64,000 nt of DNA from Pseudomonas sp. CROZ-RG-20F-R04-15 (GCF_022662375.1 NZ_JAKNQL010000001.1:62001-126000); one strand, 5' to 3'. Positions 47,330-63,330 are shown, numbered from the stretch's first letter. Translations and numbers: made by a program. The notes: generated from the sequence alone by a model not told the origin.

Positions 47330-49246
47330 ATGGGTAAAATTATCGGTATCGACCTGGGGACTACCAACTCCTGCGTCTCCGTGCTGGAAAACGGCAAAGC
47401 AAAAGTTATTGAAAACGCTGAAGGCGCGCGTACCACGCCGTCGATCATCGCTTACGCCAACGATGGCGAAATTCTGGTAGGTCAGTCGGCCAAGCGTCAG
47501 GCAGTGACCAACCCGCACAACACTCTGTACGCGGTAAAGCGTCTGATCGGTCGTCGTTTCGACGAAGAAGTTGTGCAGAAAGACATCCAGATGGTCCCTT
47601 ACAAGATCGTCAAGGCTGACAACAACGACGCCTGGGTTGAAGTGAACGGCCAGAAAATGGCACCACCACAAATCTCGGCTGAAATTCTGAAAAAGATGAA
47701 GAAGACCGCCGAAGACTACCTCGGCGAGACCGTGACTGAAGCGGTAATCACCGTTCCGGCCTACTTCAACGACAGCCAGCGTCAGGCGACCAAGGACGCC
47801 GGCCGCATCGCCGGTCTGGACGTAAAACGTATCATCAACGAACCAACCGCAGCTGCTCTGGCTTACGGTATGGACAAGGCCAAGGGCGATCACACCGTGA
47901 TCGTTTATGACCTGGGTGGCGGTACGTTCGACGTTTCCGTGATCGAGATCGCTGAAGTTGATGGCGAGCACCAGTTCGAAGTTCTGGCCACCAACGGTGA
48001 CACGTTCCTCGGCGGTGAAGACTTTGACATTCGTCTGATCGACTACCTCGTTGACGAATTCAAGAAAGAAAGCGGCATGAACCTCAAAGGTGACCCGCTG
48101 GCCATGCAGCGCCTGAAAGAAGCCGCTGAGAAAGCCAAGATCGAGCTGTCGTCCGCTCAGTCGACCGACGTCAACCTGCCGTACATCACTGCAGACGCGA
48201 CCGGTCCTAAGCACCTGAACGTGAAGATCTCGCGTGCCAAGCTCGAAGCACTGGTTGAAGACCTGGTTCAGCGCACCATCGAGCCTTGCCGCATCGCCAT
48301 GAAAGACGCTGGTCTGGACGTTGGCGCGATCAACGACGTGATTCTGGTCGGTGGTCAGACTCGTATGCCGTTGGTGCAGAAGCTGGTTACCGATTTCTTC
48401 GGTAAAGAAGCTCGCAAAGACGTTAACCCGGACGAAGCCGTTGCCATGGGTGCTGCGATTCAGGGTGCTGTTCTGGCCGGTGATGTGAAAGACGTTCTGC
48501 TGCTCGACGTCAGCCCGCTGACCCTGGGTATCGAAACCATGGGTGGCGTGATGACCGCGCTGATCGAGAAAAACACCACGATTCCTACCAAGAAATCGCA
48601 AGTGTTCTCGACTGCCGACGACAACCAGGGCGCTGTGACCATTCACGTGCTGCAGGGCGAGCGCAAGCAAGCCACTCAGAACAAGTCCCTGGGCAAGTTC
48701 GACCTGGCCGACATTCCACCTGCTCCACGTGGCGTGCCGCAGATCGAAGTGACCTTCGACATCGACGCTAACGGCATCCTGCACGTTGGTGCGAAAGACA
48801 AGGCGACCGGCAAGACTCAGTCGATCGTGATCAAGGCCAACTCCGGTCTGTCCGACGAAGAAATCGAGCGCATGGTGCGTGACGCCGAAGCCAACGCTGA
48901 GGAAGACCGCAAGTTCGAAGAACTGGCCGCTGCCCGTAACCAGGGTGACGCACTGGTTCACTCGACGCGCAAAATGATTGCTGACGCGGGCGACAAAGTC
49001 ACCGCCGAAGAGAAGACTGCGATCGAAGCTGCTGTGGTTGCTTTGGAAGCCGCTGTCAAAGGCGACGACAAGGCTGCCATCGAAGCCAAGGTTGAAGAGC
49101 TGTCGAAAGTCTCGGCTCCGGTTGCTCAGAAGATGTACGCCGAACAGGCTCAGCCAGCTGATGGCGCAGCCCCGCAAGGCGAATCGGCTGAGAAGGCTGA
49201 CGACGTTGTCGATGCAGAGTTCGAAGAAGTCAAAGACCACAAGTAA
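47330..49246 (+). CDS. dnaK: Chaperone DnaK (Hsp70)
   Basis: A 638-residue Hsp70: [20 protein letters not shown] start, phosphate loops [17 protein letters not shown], linker [19 protein letters not shown] and an EEVKDHK-type end. ATP-dependent folding with DnaJ and GrpE. High codon bias expected of an abundant protein causes a long antisense frame on the other strand, which is not a gene. Lies 102 bases after grpE. Confidence 0.99.
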   Translation: MGKIIGIDLGTTNSCVSVLENGKAKVIENAEGARTTPSIIAYANDGEILVGQSAKRQAVTNPHNTLYAVKRLIGRRFDEEVVQKDIQMVPYKIVKADNNDAWVEVNGQKMAPPQISAEILKKMKKTAEDYLGETVTEAVITVPAYFNDSQRQATKDAGRIAGLDVKRIINEPTAAALAYGMDKAKGDHTVIVYDLGGGTFDVSVIEIAEVDGEHQFEVLATNGDTFLGGEDFDIRLIDYLVDEFKKESGMNLKGDPLAMQRLKEAAEKAKIELSSAQSTDVNLPYITADATGPKHLNVKISRAKLEALVEDLVQRTIEPCRIAMKDAGLDVGAINDVILVGGQTRMPLVQKLVTDFFGKEARKDVNPDEAVAMGAAIQGAVLAGDVKDVLLLDVSPLTLGIETMGGVMTALIEKNTTIPTKKSQVFSTADDNQGAVTIHVLQGERKQATQNKSLGKFDLADIPPAPRGVPQIEVTFDIDANGILHVGAKDKATGKTQSIVIKANSGLSDEEIERMVRDAEANAEEDRKFEELAAARNQGDALVHSTRKMIADAGDKVTAEEKTAIEAAVVALEAAVKGDDKAAIEAKVEELSKVSAPVAQKMYAEQAQPADGAAPQGESAEKADDVVDAEFEEVKDHK

Positions 49247-49300
49247 GTTGTTGGTCGGCCGGTTGACTGCCTTTAGGCAGTGACTGGTAGGATGTCGCCG

Positions 49301-49320
49301 CGCGGGAGCTAGCTCCCGCG
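49301..49320. repeat. 20-bp perfect palindrome in the dnaK-dnaJ gap
   Basis: cgcgggagctagctcccgcg is its own reverse complement; a smaller hairpin (ctgcctttaggcag) lies at 49268-49281. There is no T-run. It may weaken read-through or stabilise the dnaK message; the 297-base gap is otherwise empty. Confidence 0.6.
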
Positions 49321-49543
49321 TTGGCGTATCTGGAATACGCGAATTTTTACAGCATGCGACAAGGTTCGGATGTTGGCGGTATGGCCGGGAATGCTCCTGC
49401 TTTTCGCGCCGCAAGTACCGCAAGAAACAAAGACCAGGATCGTTGAATTGACGTGAGTTGGGTCCGGGCCTGTATTGGGGCTCAACGAGTTTGGCGATCC
49501 TCAGGAGGGGTTTGCCGAACGTCCTCAAGAGTGCAGAAGACTT

Positions 49544-50668
49544 ATGGCAAAGCGTGACTATTACGAAGTGTTGGGTGTTGAGCGTGGCTCAAGCGATGCG
49601 GACCTGAAGAAGGCCTATCGTCGTCTGGCGATGAAGCACCACCCGGACCGTAATCCCGATGACAAAGCATCGGAAGAAATGTTCAAAGAGGCCAACGAGG
49701 CCTACGAAGTGCTGTCCGACTCCAGCAAGCGTGCGGCGTACGACCAGTACGGTCATGCCGGTGTCGACCCGAGCATGGGTGGCGGCGGTGCCGGTTTTGG
49801 CGGTCAGAATTTCTCGGACATCTTCGGTGATGTGTTCAGTGATTTCTTCGGTGGCGGTCGCGGCGGCTCCCGTGGCGGCGCCCAGCGCGGCAGCGACTTG
49901 CGCTACACCCTGGAGCTGAATCTGGAAGAAGCGGTGCGCGGCACGTCGGTGAATATCCGCGTTCCGACGCTGGTCAACTGCAAACCGTGTGATGGCTCGG
50001 GCGCGAAGAAAGGCTCGTCGCCGTCGACTTGCCCGACTTGCGGTGGCATCGGTCAGGTGCGCATGCAGCAGGGCTTCTTCTCGGTGCAGCAAACCTGCCC
50101 GCGTTGCCACGGCCAGGGCAAGATCATTTCTGATCCGTGCGACTCCTGCCACGGTGACGGTCGCGTCGAAGAGTACAAAACCCTGTCGGTCAAAGTGCCG
50201 GCCGGCGTCGATACCGGCGACCGCATTCGTCTGTCCGGCGAAGGTGAGGCGGGTACGCAGGGTGGTCCGACGGGCGACCTGTACGTGGTCATCAACGTGC
50301 GCGAGCACGACATCTTCCAGCGCGATGGCAAGCATCTGTTCTGCGAAGTGCCGATCAGCTTCGTCGACGCAGCGCTGGGCGGCGAGCTGGAAATTCCGAC
50401 CCTCGACGGCCGCGTCAAACTGAAGATCCCTGAAGGCACCCAGACCGGCAAGCAGTTCCGTGTACGCGGCAAAGGTGTGGCGCCGGTGCGTGGCGGTGGT
50501 GCGGGCGACTTGATGTGCCGCGTGGCAGTCGAGACCCCGGTCAACCTGAACCGTCGTCAGCGCGAACTGCTGGAAGAATTCCGCAGCTCGCTGGCGGACG
50601 ACAATAGTCATTCGCCGAAAACCACCGGTTGGTTCGACGGTGTGAAGCGCTTCTTCGGCGATCTGTAA
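49544..50668 (+). CDS. dnaJ: Co-chaperone DnaJ (Hsp40)
   Basis: The ATG at 49544 ([20 protein letters not shown]) gives 374 residues: J domain with HPD ([11 protein letters not shown]), Gly/Phe-rich region, four CxxCxGxG zinc repeats (for example [32 protein letters not shown]) and C-terminal substrate domains. Stimulates DnaK. Directly followed by dapB, nine bases away. Confidence 0.99.
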   Translation: MAKRDYYEVLGVERGSSDADLKKAYRRLAMKHHPDRNPDDKASEEMFKEANEAYEVLSDSSKRAAYDQYGHAGVDPSMGGGGAGFGGQNFSDIFGDVFSDFFGGGRGGSRGGAQRGSDLRYTLELNLEEAVRGTSVNIRVPTLVNCKPCDGSGAKKGSSPSTCPTCGGIGQVRMQQGFFSVQQTCPRCHGQGKIISDPCDSCHGDGRVEEYKTLSVKVPAGVDTGDRIRLSGEGEAGTQGGPTGDLYVVINVREHDIFQRDGKHLFCEVPISFVDAALGGELEIPTLDGRVKLKIPEGTQTGKQFRVRGKGVAPVRGGGAGDLMCRVAVETPVNLNRRQRELLEEFRSSLADDNSHSPKTTGWFDGVKRFFGDL

Positions 50669-51484
<816 letters not shown>

Positions 51485-51500
51485 TACACTGCTGAACCCG

Positions 51501-51529
51501 GCGCAAACGCCCTGTTTGCGCTGGTTTTT
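51501..51529 (+). terminator. Terminator after dapB
   Basis: Eight-bp stem 51501-51508 with 51514-51521 (loop gccct), then five T at 51525-51529. Sits 16 bases after the dapB stop. Confidence 0.85.
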
Positions 51530-51660
51530 CTCCGCTTGGCGACGACCTGTCGCATTCTCCGGCCTTTTCGGCTCTTTAGCGGTGGACCAAAAAAGCCTTT
51601 TTCTGTAAGCTACAGCTTTAGTGTGTCCACTAAAAGCGCGCAGAATAATTCAGTGAAGAA

Positions 51661-51696
51661 GCGGGGTGACGTGTCCATACGTCACTCCGCTTTTTT
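51661..51696 (+). promoter_or_regulatory. Intrinsic terminator in the carA leader (possible attenuator)
   Basis: Stem 51661-51671 with 51680-51690 (one G-T pair) followed by six T at 51691-51696, only 45 bases before the carA start. Upstream, 51615-51637 forms another hairpin (gctttagtg ... cactaaaagc). dapB already has its own terminator, so this second one probably regulates carAB. Whether pyrimidines or arginine control it is inference. Confidence 0.65.
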
Positions 51697-51741
51697 ACAA
51701 CCTGCGATCGCCCTTTCATGCGTTATTTACGGGAGGTCTTC

Positions 51742-52878
51742 TTGACTAAGCCAGCCATACTTGCCCTTGCTGATGGCAGCATTTTTCGCGGCGAAGCCAT
51801 TGGTGCCGACGGTCAAACCGTTGGTGAGGTGGTGTTCAACACCGCAATGACCGGCTATCAGGAAATCCTTACCGATCCTTCCTACGCCCAACAGATCGTT
51901 ACCCTGACTTACCCGCACATCGGCAACACCGGCACCACGCCGGAAGACGCCGAGTCCGATCGCGTCTGGTCCGCTGGCCTGGTCATCCGTGACCTGCCGC
52001 TGGTAGCGAGCAACTGGCGTAACACGATGTCCCTGTCCGATTACCTGAAAGCCAACAACGTTGTGGCCATCGCCGGTATCGACACCCGTCGCCTGACCCG
52101 CATCCTGCGTGAAAAAGGCGCTCAGAACGGCTGCATCATGGCCGGCGACAACATCTCCGAAGAAGCGGCCATCGCCGCTGCGCAAGGCTTCCCGGGCCTG
52201 AAAGGCATGGATCTGGCGAAAGTGGTCAGCACCAAGACTCAATACGAGTGGCGCTCGACTGTCTGGGATCTGAAGACCGACAGCCACGCGACCATCGACG
52301 CTTCCGAACTGCCTTACCACGTGGTTGCCTACGACTACGGCGTCAAGGTCAACATCCTGCGCATGCTGGTCGAGCGCGGCTGCCGCGTCACCGTCGTGCC
52401 TGCCCAGACGCCAGCTGCCGACGTACTGGCACTGAAGCCGGACGGCGTGTTCCTGTCCAACGGCCCTGGTGACCCGGAGCCATGCGACTACGCGATCAAG
52501 GCGATCAAGGAAGTGCTGGAAACCGAAATTCCGGTATTCGGCATCTGCCTCGGTCACCAACTGCTGGCCTTGGCGTCCGGCGCCAAGACCCTGAAAATGG
52601 GTCATGGCCACCACGGTGCCAACCACCCGGTGCAGGATCTGGACACTGGCGTGGTGATGATCACCAGCCAGAACCACGGTTTCGCGGTAGACGAAGAAAC
52701 GCTTCCAGCCAACGTGCGTGCGATCCACAAATCGCTGTTCGACGGCACCCTGCAAGGCATCGAACGCACCGACAAGAGCGCGTTCAGCTTCCAGGGTCAC
52801 CCTGAAGCGAGCCCGGGCCCGAACGACGTTGCGCCACTGTTCGACCGCTTCATCAACGAGATGGCCAAGCGACGCTAA
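51742..52878 (+). CDS. carA: Carbamoyl-phosphate synthase, small (glutaminase) subunit
   Basis: The TTG at 51742 with a near-perfect gggaggt eight bases upstream gives the 378-residue length known for Pseudomonas CarA, starting [16 protein letters not shown]. The class I glutaminase site is [14 protein letters not shown] with the nucleophile Cys, and HPEASPGP holds the catalytic His/Glu. It supplies ammonia to CarB for pyrimidine and arginine synthesis. An ATG at 51718 is in frame but lacks the ribosome-binding site. Confidence 0.97.
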   Translation: MTKPAILALADGSIFRGEAIGADGQTVGEVVFNTAMTGYQEILTDPSYAQQIVTLTYPHIGNTGTTPEDAESDRVWSAGLVIRDLPLVASNWRNTMSLSDYLKANNVVAIAGIDTRRLTRILREKGAQNGCIMAGDNISEEAAIAAAQGFPGLKGMDLAKVVSTKTQYEWRSTVWDLKTDSHATIDASELPYHVVAYDYGVKVNILRMLVERGCRVTVVPAQTPAADVLALKPDGVFLSNGPGDPEPCDYAIKAIKEVLETEIPVFGICLGHQLLALASGAKTLKMGHGHHGANHPVQDLDTGVVMITSQNHGFAVDEETLPANVRAIHKSLFDGTLQGIERTDKSAFSFQGHPEASPGPNDVAPLFDRFINEMAKRR

Positions 52879-53004
52879 GCGTTCGCCTTGAGACTGTAGA
52901 GAGAAGCCCCTCGAGGGCGGCCCCGACATCGGCGGCCCCTTCGAGACTTCAGAAATCGATCAAGACGGCTTGCCGACTGACCTGCGGATTTGAGTGACAA
53001 ACCC

Positions 53005-56222
<3,218 letters not shown>

Positions 56223-56226
<4 letters not shown>

Positions 56227-56699
56227 TCAAATATCCAATGACCGTCCAGGGCGCTAAAGCCCTGGAAGAAGAGCACGCTCATCTGACCAAGGTCGTCCGT
56301 CCGAAGCTCAGCCAGGACATCGGTACGGCCCGCGAGTTGGGTGACTTGAAAGAAAACGCTGAATACCATGCCGCCCGCGAACAGCAAGGCATGGTCGAGG
56401 CGCGGATTCGTGACATCGAAGGCCGGATTCAGAATCAGGTCATCATCGATGTCACGACCATCCCGCACACTGGCAAAGTGATTTTCGGCACCACCGTCGA
56501 AATCGCCAACGTCGAGACCGATGAAAGCGTCACTTACCACATCGTGGGTGAGGATGAAGCTGACTTCAAACTCGGCAAGATTTCGGTTGGCTCGCCTTTG
56601 GCCCGTGCCTTGATCGGCAAGGAAGAAGGCGATGTGGTCGCCGTGAAAACGCCAAGTGGCGTGATCGAGTACGAGATTGTCGAAGTCCGTCACATCTGA
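56223..56699 (+). CDS. greA: Transcript cleavage factor GreA
   Basis: A 158-residue GreA: N-terminal antiparallel coil with the acidic tip ([20 protein letters not shown]) that enters the RNA polymerase channel and a C-terminal FKBP-like domain ([18 protein letters not shown]). It rescues backtracked polymerase. Coupled to carB by a four-base overlap. Confidence 0.98.
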
Positions 56700-56718
56700 A
56701 AAAGGGCGCCCGCTGCAT

Positions 56719-57132
56719 GTGGGCGCCATGCTTTGGCAGCTGACCCAGATGCTTTGGGTCGGCGGTCTTTGGCTGATTCATCTCGGTTTGCAGCCGGCGC
56801 TGGGCAAGATTGGCCTGGCACCGTTGCTGATCGACGAAGTGGCCAGTGCATTTGAAGTGCTGGTGGTGGGGTTTTCCGCCGCATGCGTTATTTTTCAGGC
56901 TTTGGTGCTGGTACAGGCCGAGGGCCTTGCCAGTCTATGGCGGGATTTTCGCGGTCAGGTGCTGCTGATGGCGTTGTATGCGTGTGCGATGTTTGTCGCA
57001 GTGCGTGTCGGCTGGCCGGATGCGCAGCGCTGGCAGGTATTCAGTTATCTGGTTCTGGGGTTTTCCGGGCTGGTGCTGGTGATGCAGCCGGTGCCGGGAT
57101 GGAGTGGCAGGGTGCGCCAGGCACACCCGTGA
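56719..57132 (+). CDS. DUF4149 membrane protein
   Basis: The GTG at 56719 (MGAMLWQLTQMLWVGGLWL) is chosen because aaggg lies 12 bases upstream; ATG at 56728 is an alternative. About 137 residues with four hydrophobic helices (ALVLVQAEGLASLW separates two). DUF4149 proteins are integral membrane proteins of unknown role, often next to greA in Pseudomonas. Convergent with yhbY. Confidence 0.8.
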   Translation: MGAMLWQLTQMLWVGGLWLIHLGLQPALGKIGLAPLLIDEVASAFEVLVVGFSAACVIFQALVLVQAEGLASLWRDFRGQVLLMALYACAMFVAVRVGWPDAQRWQVFSYLVLGFSGLVLVMQPVPGWSGRVRQAHP

Positions 57133-57141
57133 CCCTTTTCA

Positions 57142-57450
57142 TCACTTGAAGCGATGAACGTTCGACAGCTGCTTGTTGGCGCTGAAGTTCTTGCGGTAAA
57201 CCAGTGCCATCTTGCCGATGACCTGTACCAGGTCCGCTTTGCCGACCTTGCACAGTTCTGCGATGTGCGCCAGGCGCGACTCGCGATCAAGGATATTGAG
57301 CTTGATCTTGATCAGCTCGTGATCCGCCAAAGCGCGTTCAAGTTCGGCTAACACGCCTTCAGTCAAACCGTTATCAGCCACCGTCAAAACGGGTTTCAGG
57401 TGGTGGCCAATGGATTTGTACTGTTTCTTCTGCTCTGGAGTGAGCGGCAT
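57142..57450 (-). CDS. yhbY: YhbY, CRM-domain RNA-binding protein
   Basis: A 102-residue CRM-domain protein (MPLTPEQKKQYKSIGHHLKP, then DHELIKIKL and KADLVQVIGKMALVYRKN with the GxxG-type loop). It associates with pre-50S ribosomal particles. Divergent from rlmE across a 101-base gap, as in most gamma-proteobacteria. Confidence 0.95.
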   Translation of the reverse strand: MPLTPEQKKQYKSIGHHLKPVLTVADNGLTEGVLAELERALADHELIKIKLNILDRESRLAHIAELCKVGKADLVQVIGKMALVYRKNFSANKQLSNVHRFK

Positions 57451-57551
57451 AATCTGACCCTTTCGTCTGGATTCTGTAAAATGGCGGCCATTTTACCCGA
57501 GGGCTCGTGGATCCGCCCAATTAATCACGACTCTTATTATCGAGGTGCCCA

Positions 57552-58181
57552 ATGGCGCGTTCCAAGACAAGCCTTGGTTGGCTGAAACGACATGTCAACG
57601 ATCCCTATGTGAAGCAAGCGCAGAAGGATGGCTACCGCTCGCGTGCGAGTTACAAACTTCTGGAAGTCCAGGAGAAATACAAGCTGATTCGTCCCGGCAT
57701 GAGCGTTGTCGACCTCGGTGCGGCACCTGGTGGCTGGTCGCAAGTCACCAGTCGTCTGATCGGCGGTCAGGGGCGTTTGATCGCCTCGGACATTCTGGAA
57801 ATGGACAGCATCCCTGACGTGACCTTTATTCAGGGTGACTTCACCGAGGACGCAGTGCTCGCTCAGATTCTTGAAGCCGTGGGTAATTCGCAGGTGGACC
57901 TTGTGATTTCCGATATGGCCCCCAATATGAGTGGTACGCCCGAAGTGGATATGCCGAAGGCCATGTTCCTTTGCGAGCTGGCACTTGATCTGGCAGAGCG
58001 GATCCTCAAGCCGGGTGGCAATTTTGTGATCAAGATTTTTCAGGGCGAAGGATTTGATGTTTACCTGAAGGACGCTCGCAAAAAGTTCGACAAGATCCAG
58101 ATGATCAAGCCGGACTCCTCTCGTGGCAGCTCTCGCGAGCAATACATGCTGGCTTGGGGTTATCGCGGGCGTAGTGAGTAA
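57552..58181 (+). CDS. rlmE: 23S rRNA 2'-O-ribose U2552 methyltransferase
   Basis: A 209-residue RrmJ/FtsJ enzyme: SAM-binding [14 protein letters not shown], catalytic K-D-K-E with [14 protein letters not shown] and [14 protein letters not shown]. It modifies U2552 of 23S rRNA and is heat-shock linked in E. coli. Precedes ftsH by 193 bases. Confidence 0.97.
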   Translation: MARSKTSLGWLKRHVNDPYVKQAQKDGYRSRASYKLLEVQEKYKLIRPGMSVVDLGAAPGGWSQVTSRLIGGQGRLIASDILEMDSIPDVTFIQGDFTEDAVLAQILEAVGNSQVDLVISDMAPNMSGTPEVDMPKAMFLCELALDLAERILKPGGNFVIKIFQGEGFDVYLKDARKKFDKIQMIKPDSSRGSSREQYMLAWGYRGRSE

Positions 58182-58374
58182 AACGAGGTTTTTGTGCGGG
58201 GTGATAGGTTTTTAGTATTTCGCCCGGCTAGCATTAACGAATATTGTGTAGAAAGTGTTTCACAAAGGGTTACAGACGGCGCCTGCCAGAGCCGTAGGTA
58301 ATGTAGTAAGTTAGGCCGGTGAATATCATGCGAAGCGCGCGCCAGTAGCGGAGCTTGCTTCAGAGGGTAGTTAA

Positions 58375-60291
58375 TTGAACGATATGGCAAAGAATCTGAT
58401 CCTGTGGTTGATCATCGCGGCTGTCCTGGTGACGGTGATGAACAACTTCTCCAGCCCTAACGAGCCGCAGACCCTCAACTATTCCGACTTCATCCAGCAG
58501 GTCAAGGACGGCAAGGTCGAGCGCGTAGCGGTTGATGGCTATGTAATCACCGGCAAACGCAACGATGGCGACAGCTTCAAGACCATTCGTCCGGCAATTC
58601 AGGACAATGGCCTGATCGGCGATCTGGTCGACAACCACGTTGTGGTTGAAGGCAAGCAGCCTGAGCAGCAAAGCATCTGGACCCAGTTGCTGGTAGCCAG
58701 CTTCCCGATCCTGGTGATCATCGCGGTGTTCATGTTCTTCATGCGCCAGATGCAGGGCGGTGCCGGTGGCAAGGGCGGGCCGATGAGCTTTGGCAAGAGC
58801 AAGGCACGCCTGCTCTCCGAAGATCAGGTGAAAACCACACTGGCTGACGTTGCCGGTTGCGACGAAGCAAAGGAAGAAGTCGGCGAGCTGGTTGAGTTCC
58901 TCCGTGATCCGGGCAAGTTCCAGCGCCTGGGCGGTCGTATTCCGCGCGGCGTACTGATGGTCGGTCCTCCGGGTACCGGTAAAACCTTGCTGGCCAAGGC
59001 GATTGCCGGCGAAGCCAAGGTTCCTTTCTTCACCATCTCCGGTTCCGACTTCGTCGAAATGTTCGTCGGTGTTGGTGCCAGCCGTGTTCGCGACATGTTC
59101 GAGCAGGCGAAGAAGCACGCACCTTGCATCATCTTCATCGATGAAATCGACGCCGTCGGTCGCCACCGTGGCGCCGGCATGGGTGGCGGTCACGACGAGC
59201 GCGAGCAGACCCTCAACCAGTTGCTGGTTGAGATGGACGGCTTCGAGATGAATGACGGCATCATTGTTATCGCTGCAACCAACCGTCCTGACGTGCTCGA
59301 CCCGGCTTTGCTGCGTCCAGGCCGTTTCGACCGCCAGGTTGTCGTCGGACTGCCGGATATCCGTGGTCGCGAACAGATTCTCAAGGTTCACATGCGCAAA
59401 GTGCCAATGGGTGACGACGTTGCTCCGGCTGTTATTGCGCGTGGTACTCCTGGCTTCTCCGGTGCTGACCTGGCCAACCTGGTCAACGAAGCGTCGCTGT
59501 TCGCTGCACGCAGCGGCAAGCGCATCGTTGAAATGAAAGAATTTGAGCTGGCCAAAGACAAGATAATGATGGGCGCCGAGCGCAAATCGATGGTCATGTC
59601 CGAAAAAGAGAAACAGAACACTGCTTATCACGAAGCGGGTCACGCCATTGTTGGTCGCGTCGTGCCTGAACATGATCCGGTGTACAAAGTGTCGATCATC
59701 CCGCGCGGTCGTGCGTTGGGTGTGACGATGTTCCTGCCGGAAGAAGATCGCTACAGCCTGTCCAAGCGCGCGTTGATCAGCCAGATCTGCTCGCTGTACG
59801 GCGGCCGTATCGCTGAAGAGATGACCCTGGGCTTCGATGGTGTGACCACCGGCGCATCCAACGACATCATGCGTGCCAGTCAGATTGCGCGGAACATGGT
59901 GACCAAATGGGGGCTGTCGGAAAAACTCGGTCCGTTGATGTACGCCGAAGAAGAGGGTGAAGTATTCCTCGGTCGCGGCGGTGGCGGTCAGGCTGCCAGC
60001 TTCTCCGGTGAGACAGCCAAGCTGATCGACTCCGAAGTGCGCAGCATCATCGACCAGTGCTACGGCACCGCCAAGCAGATCCTCACGGACAATCGTGACA
60101 AGCTCGATGCCATGGCTGATGCACTGATGAAGTACGAAACGATCGATGCTGAACAGATCGACGACATCATGGCAGGTCGTACACCTCGCGAACCTCGTGA
60201 CTGGTCGGGTGGTACGGGCACGCCTCCACCTCCAGTGGTTCGGGATGAGCGTCCGGAAACACCGATCGGCGGTCCGGCTGCTGACGTTTAA
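58375..60291 (+). CDS. ftsH: Membrane-bound ATP-dependent protease FtsH
   Basis: The start is TTG 58375 ([12 protein letters not shown]) because gaggg lies at good spacing; ATG 58384 is an alternative. 638 residues: two N-terminal membrane helices with a periplasmic domain, AAA+ ATPase ([21 protein letters not shown]) and zinc-protease site HEAGH. Degrades membrane and short-lived cytosolic proteins, including sigma-32 in E. coli. Followed by folP eight bases away. Confidence 0.98.
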   Translation: MNDMAKNLILWLIIAAVLVTVMNNFSSPNEPQTLNYSDFIQQVKDGKVERVAVDGYVITGKRNDGDSFKTIRPAIQDNGLIGDLVDNHVVVEGKQPEQQSIWTQLLVASFPILVIIAVFMFFMRQMQGGAGGKGGPMSFGKSKARLLSEDQVKTTLADVAGCDEAKEEVGELVEFLRDPGKFQRLGGRIPRGVLMVGPPGTGKTLLAKAIAGEAKVPFFTISGSDFVEMFVGVGASRVRDMFEQAKKHAPCIIFIDEIDAVGRHRGAGMGGGHDEREQTLNQLLVEMDGFEMNDGIIVIAATNRPDVLDPALLRPGRFDRQVVVGLPDIRGREQILKVHMRKVPMGDDVAPAVIARGTPGFSGADLANLVNEASLFAARSGKRIVEMKEFELAKDKIMMGAERKSMVMSEKEKQNTAYHEAGHAIVGRVVPEHDPVYKVSIIPRGRALGVTMFLPEEDRYSLSKRALISQICSLYGGRIAEEMTLGFDGVTTGASNDIMRASQIARNMVTKWGLSEKLGPLMYAEEEGEVFLGRGGGGQAASFSGETAKLIDSEVRSIIDQCYGTAKQILTDNRDKLDAMADALMKYETIDAEQIDDIMAGRTPREPRDWSGGTGTPPPPVVRDERPETPIGGPAADV

Positions 60292-60299
60292 GGTTTGAA

Positions 60300-61151
60300 A
60301 TGACTTCTGTACCGTCCCTGACCCGGTTGCCTTGCGGCAACCGGGTTCTTGATTTGGCCCAGACGCATGTCATGGGCATTCTCAATGTCACCCCTGATTC
60401 TTTCTCCGATGGCGGCCAATACAGTCAGCTGGATGCGGCCTTGCGCCATGCAGAAGCGATGGTTGCAGCGGGTGCGACGCTGATTGATATCGGTGGCGAG
60501 TCCACCCGACCTGGCGCGCGAGCGGTTTCTCCGCTCGAAGAGCTTGAGCGTGTGGCGCCGATAGTCGAGCTGATCAATCGCGAACTTGATGTGATCATCT
60601 CGGTGGACACCTCCACGCCTGCGGTGATGCGTGAAACCGCGCGACTGGGTGCCGGGTTGATCAATGATGTGCGATCGCTACAGCGCGATGGTGCGCTGGA
60701 TGCAGCGGCGGCGACAGGGTTGCCGGTGTGTCTGATGCATATGCTCGGTGAGCCAGGCGATATGCAGGACAATCCGCATTATCAGGATGTTACTCGCGAG
60801 GTCGGAGAGTTTCTCGCGGAGCGGATGTCGGTGTGTGCGTCGGCGGGTATTCCTGCCGAGCGGATCATTCTTGATCCGGGTTTCGGTTTCGCCAAAACCT
60901 TGCAGCACAATCTAAGCTTGTTCAAGCACATGGAAGCCCTGCATGCGCTGGGCAGGCCCTTGCTGGTTGGTGTTTCCCGAAAAAGCATGATCGGCCATGC
61001 CTTGAATCGTCCTGTTGGCGAGCGCCTGCACGGCGGTTTGGCACTGGCGGCGCTGGCATCGGTGAAAGGTGCGCGTATATTGCGCGTCCATGATGTTGCG
61101 GAAACGGTAGACGTGGTGCGGATGATCGCGGCCGTGCAATCAGCCGAATAA
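60300..61151 (+). CDS. folP: Dihydropteroate synthase
   Basis: A 283-residue enzyme with the pterin and pABA sites [16 protein letters not shown] and [10 protein letters not shown], and [14 protein letters not shown] near the end. It joins dihydropterin with pABA in folate synthesis and is the sulfonamide target. It lies between ftsH and glmM, the standard gene order. Confidence 0.97.
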   Translation: MTSVPSLTRLPCGNRVLDLAQTHVMGILNVTPDSFSDGGQYSQLDAALRHAEAMVAAGATLIDIGGESTRPGARAVSPLEELERVAPIVELINRELDVIISVDTSTPAVMRETARLGAGLINDVRSLQRDGALDAAAATGLPVCLMHMLGEPGDMQDNPHYQDVTREVGEFLAERMSVCASAGIPAERIILDPGFGFAKTLQHNLSLFKHMEALHALGRPLLVGVSRKSMIGHALNRPVGERLHGGLALAALASVKGARILRVHDVAETVDVVRMIAAVQSAE

Positions 61152-61167
61152 GAATGATGGAGCACTT

Positions 61168-62505
61168 ATGAGCAAGAAATACTTTGGTACTGATGGCATT
61201 CGTGGTCGCGTCGGTGAATACCCGATTACTCCTGACTTCATGCTCAAGCTCGGCTGGGCTGCCGGCATGGCGTTCCGCAAGATGGGCGCCTGCAAGGTGC
61301 TGGTCGGCAAGGACACGCGAATTTCCGGTTACATGTTCGAGTCGGCACTTGAGGCTGGTCTGACATCGGCCGGTGCCGATGTGATGCTGCTGGGTCCTAT
61401 GCCGACGCCGGCCATCGCTTACCTGTCACGCACGTTCCAGGCTGAGGCCGGTATCGTGATCAGTGCTTCGCACAATCCACACGACGATAACGGCATCAAG
61501 TTTTTCTCCGGTAAAGGCACCAAGCTGCCGGATGAGCTGGAACTGATGATCGAGGAGCTGCTCGATACCCCGATGACTGTGGTCGAATCAAGCAAGATCG
61601 GCAAAGTATCGCGGATCAACGATGCGTCAGGTCGTTATATCGAGTTTTGCAAAAGCAGCGTGCCAACGGGCACCAGTTTCTCTGGCCTAAAGATCGTTAT
61701 CGACTGTGCGCATGGCGCGACCTACAAGGTAGCTCCGAGTGTCTTCCGGGAGCTGGGTGCGGAAGTTGTCGTGCTGTCAGCTCAGCCTAACGGTCTGAAC
61801 ATCAACGAGAACTGCGGCTCGACCCATATGGGGCAGCTGCAGGCTGCGGTGCTGGCTGAGCACGCCGATCTGGGTATCGCTTTTGATGGCGATGGCGATC
61901 GGGTTTTGATGGTCGACCATACCGGTGCCATTGTTGATGGTGATGAACTGCTGTTCATCATTGCTCGCGATCTGCATGAGCGCGGGAAATTGCAGGGCGG
62001 CGTGGTTGGCACCCTGATGAGTAATCTGGGGCTGGAGCTCGCGCTTGCAGAGCTCTCGATTCCATTTATTCGTGCCAATGTCGGCGACCGCTATGTGATC
62101 GCCGAGTTGCTTGAGCGCAACTGGCTGGTCGGTGGTGAGAATTCGGGGCATATCGTTTGCTTCAATCACACCACGACCGGTGATGCGATCATCGCGGCCT
62201 TGCAAGTGCTGATGGCCTTGAAGACCCGTAATGAAGGTTTGGCGCAAACGCGTCAGGCATTGCGCAAGTGTCCTCAGGTTCTGATCAATGTGCGTTTTGG
62301 TGGTGGCGAAAGCCCGCTGGAACACCCGGCTGTCAAGGAAGCCAGTGCGCGCGTCACCCAGGCAATGGCGGGTCGTGGTCGCGTGCTTTTGCGCAAGTCC
62401 GGCACAGAGCCTTTGGTGCGTGTGATGGTCGAGGGCGAGGACGAAACCCAGGTTCGCGGTTATGCCGAAGAACTGGCAAAACTGGTAACTGAAGTTTCTG
62501 CCTGA
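61168..62505 (+). CDS. glmM: Phosphoglucosamine mutase
   Basis: A 445-residue mutase with the phosphoserine loop [15 protein letters not shown], the metal loop [11 protein letters not shown] and the C-terminal [15 protein letters not shown]. It turns glucosamine-6-P to glucosamine-1-P for UDP-GlcNAc, hence peptidoglycan and LPS. 16 bases after folP. Confidence 0.98.
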   Translation: MSKKYFGTDGIRGRVGEYPITPDFMLKLGWAAGMAFRKMGACKVLVGKDTRISGYMFESALEAGLTSAGADVMLLGPMPTPAIAYLSRTFQAEAGIVISASHNPHDDNGIKFFSGKGTKLPDELELMIEELLDTPMTVVESSKIGKVSRINDASGRYIEFCKSSVPTGTSFSGLKIVIDCAHGATYKVAPSVFRELGAEVVVLSAQPNGLNINENCGSTHMGQLQAAVLAEHADLGIAFDGDGDRVLMVDHTGAIVDGDELLFIIARDLHERGKLQGGVVGTLMSNLGLELALAELSIPFIRANVGDRYVIAELLERNWLVGGENSGHIVCFNHTTTGDAIIAALQVLMALKTRNEGLAQTRQALRKCPQVLINVRFGGGESPLEHPAVKEASARVTQAMAGRGRVLLRKSGTEPLVRVMVEGEDETQVRGYAEELAKLVTEVSA

Positions 62506-62570
62506 TACGGCTTGCAAGCCATGATTGTGTTGGGTAACATCTGCGCCCACTTTGACCGACGAGGTACAGC

Positions 62571-63326
62571 ATGCGTCGCCCTATGGTAGCTGGTAACTGG
62601 AAGATGCACGGTACCCGCGCCAGCGTCGCTGAGCTGATCAACGGCCTTCGTCATCTGGCCTTGCCTAGCGGTGTTGATGTCGCGGTATTCCCGCCTTGCT
62701 TGTATATCAATCAAGTGATTGATGGCTTGAAAGGCAAGTCGATTTCGGTCGGCGCGCAGAATTCTGCGGTGGAATCCATGCAAGGTGCATTGACCGGTGA
62801 AATTGCACCGAGTCAGTTGGTGGATGCAGGCTGTTCCCTGGTGCTTGTCGGGCACTCCGAGCGTCGTCAGATAATGGGCGAGCGGGACGGGATGCTGAAT
62901 CGCAAGTTTGCAGCTGCGCAGGCATGTGGCTTGATTCCGGTGTTGTGTATAGGGGAAACCCTTGAGCAGCGCGAAGCCGGGAAAACTCTTGAGGTTGTCG
63001 GGCGTCAGCTGGGCAGCATCATCGAGGAGCTGGGTGTCGGTGCTTTTGCCAAGGCAGTCATTGCTTACGAGCCGGTCTGGGCTATTGGTACCGGACTGAC
63101 TGCGACACCGCAGCAAGCTCAGGATGTGCATAAAGCCATTCGCGAGCAGCTGGCGGCAGAGAATTCTGAAGTCGCACGAGGTGTGCGGCTTCTATACGGC
63201 GGCAGCGTGAAGGCGGCCAATGCGGTCGAACTGTTCGGCATGCCGGATATCGATGGGGGGCTCATTGGTGGAGCTTCCCTGAATGCAGATGAGTTCGGTG
63301 CGATTTGTCGCGCCGCGGGAAACTGA
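62571..63326 (+). CDS. tpiA: Triosephosphate isomerase
   Basis: A 251-residue TIM barrel with [12 protein letters not shown] (Lys), the catalytic [10 protein letters not shown] (His) and [11 protein letters not shown] (Glu), then the phosphate loop [11 protein letters not shown]. Glycolysis and gluconeogenesis. Immediately followed by secG. Confidence 0.98.
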   Translation: MRRPMVAGNWKMHGTRASVAELINGLRHLALPSGVDVAVFPPCLYINQVIDGLKGKSISVGAQNSAVESMQGALTGEIAPSQLVDAGCSLVLVGHSERRQIMGERDGMLNRKFAAAQACGLIPVLCIGETLEQREAGKTLEVVGRQLGSIIEELGVGAFAKAVIAYEPVWAIGTGLTATPQQAQDVHKAIREQLAAENSEVARGVRLLYGGSVKAANAVELFGMPDIDGGLIGGASLNADEFGAICRAAGN

Positions 63327-63330
63327 AAAA

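Noticed and set aside
47264..49528. 754-codon minus-strand frame opposite dnaK
   Set aside because: It is the antisense of a highly expressed gene with strong codon bias; its translation is low-complexity, rich in His, Val and Phe, and matches no family.
58360..59673. 437-codon minus-strand frame opposite ftsH
   Set aside because: Antisense of FtsH; no family resemblance.
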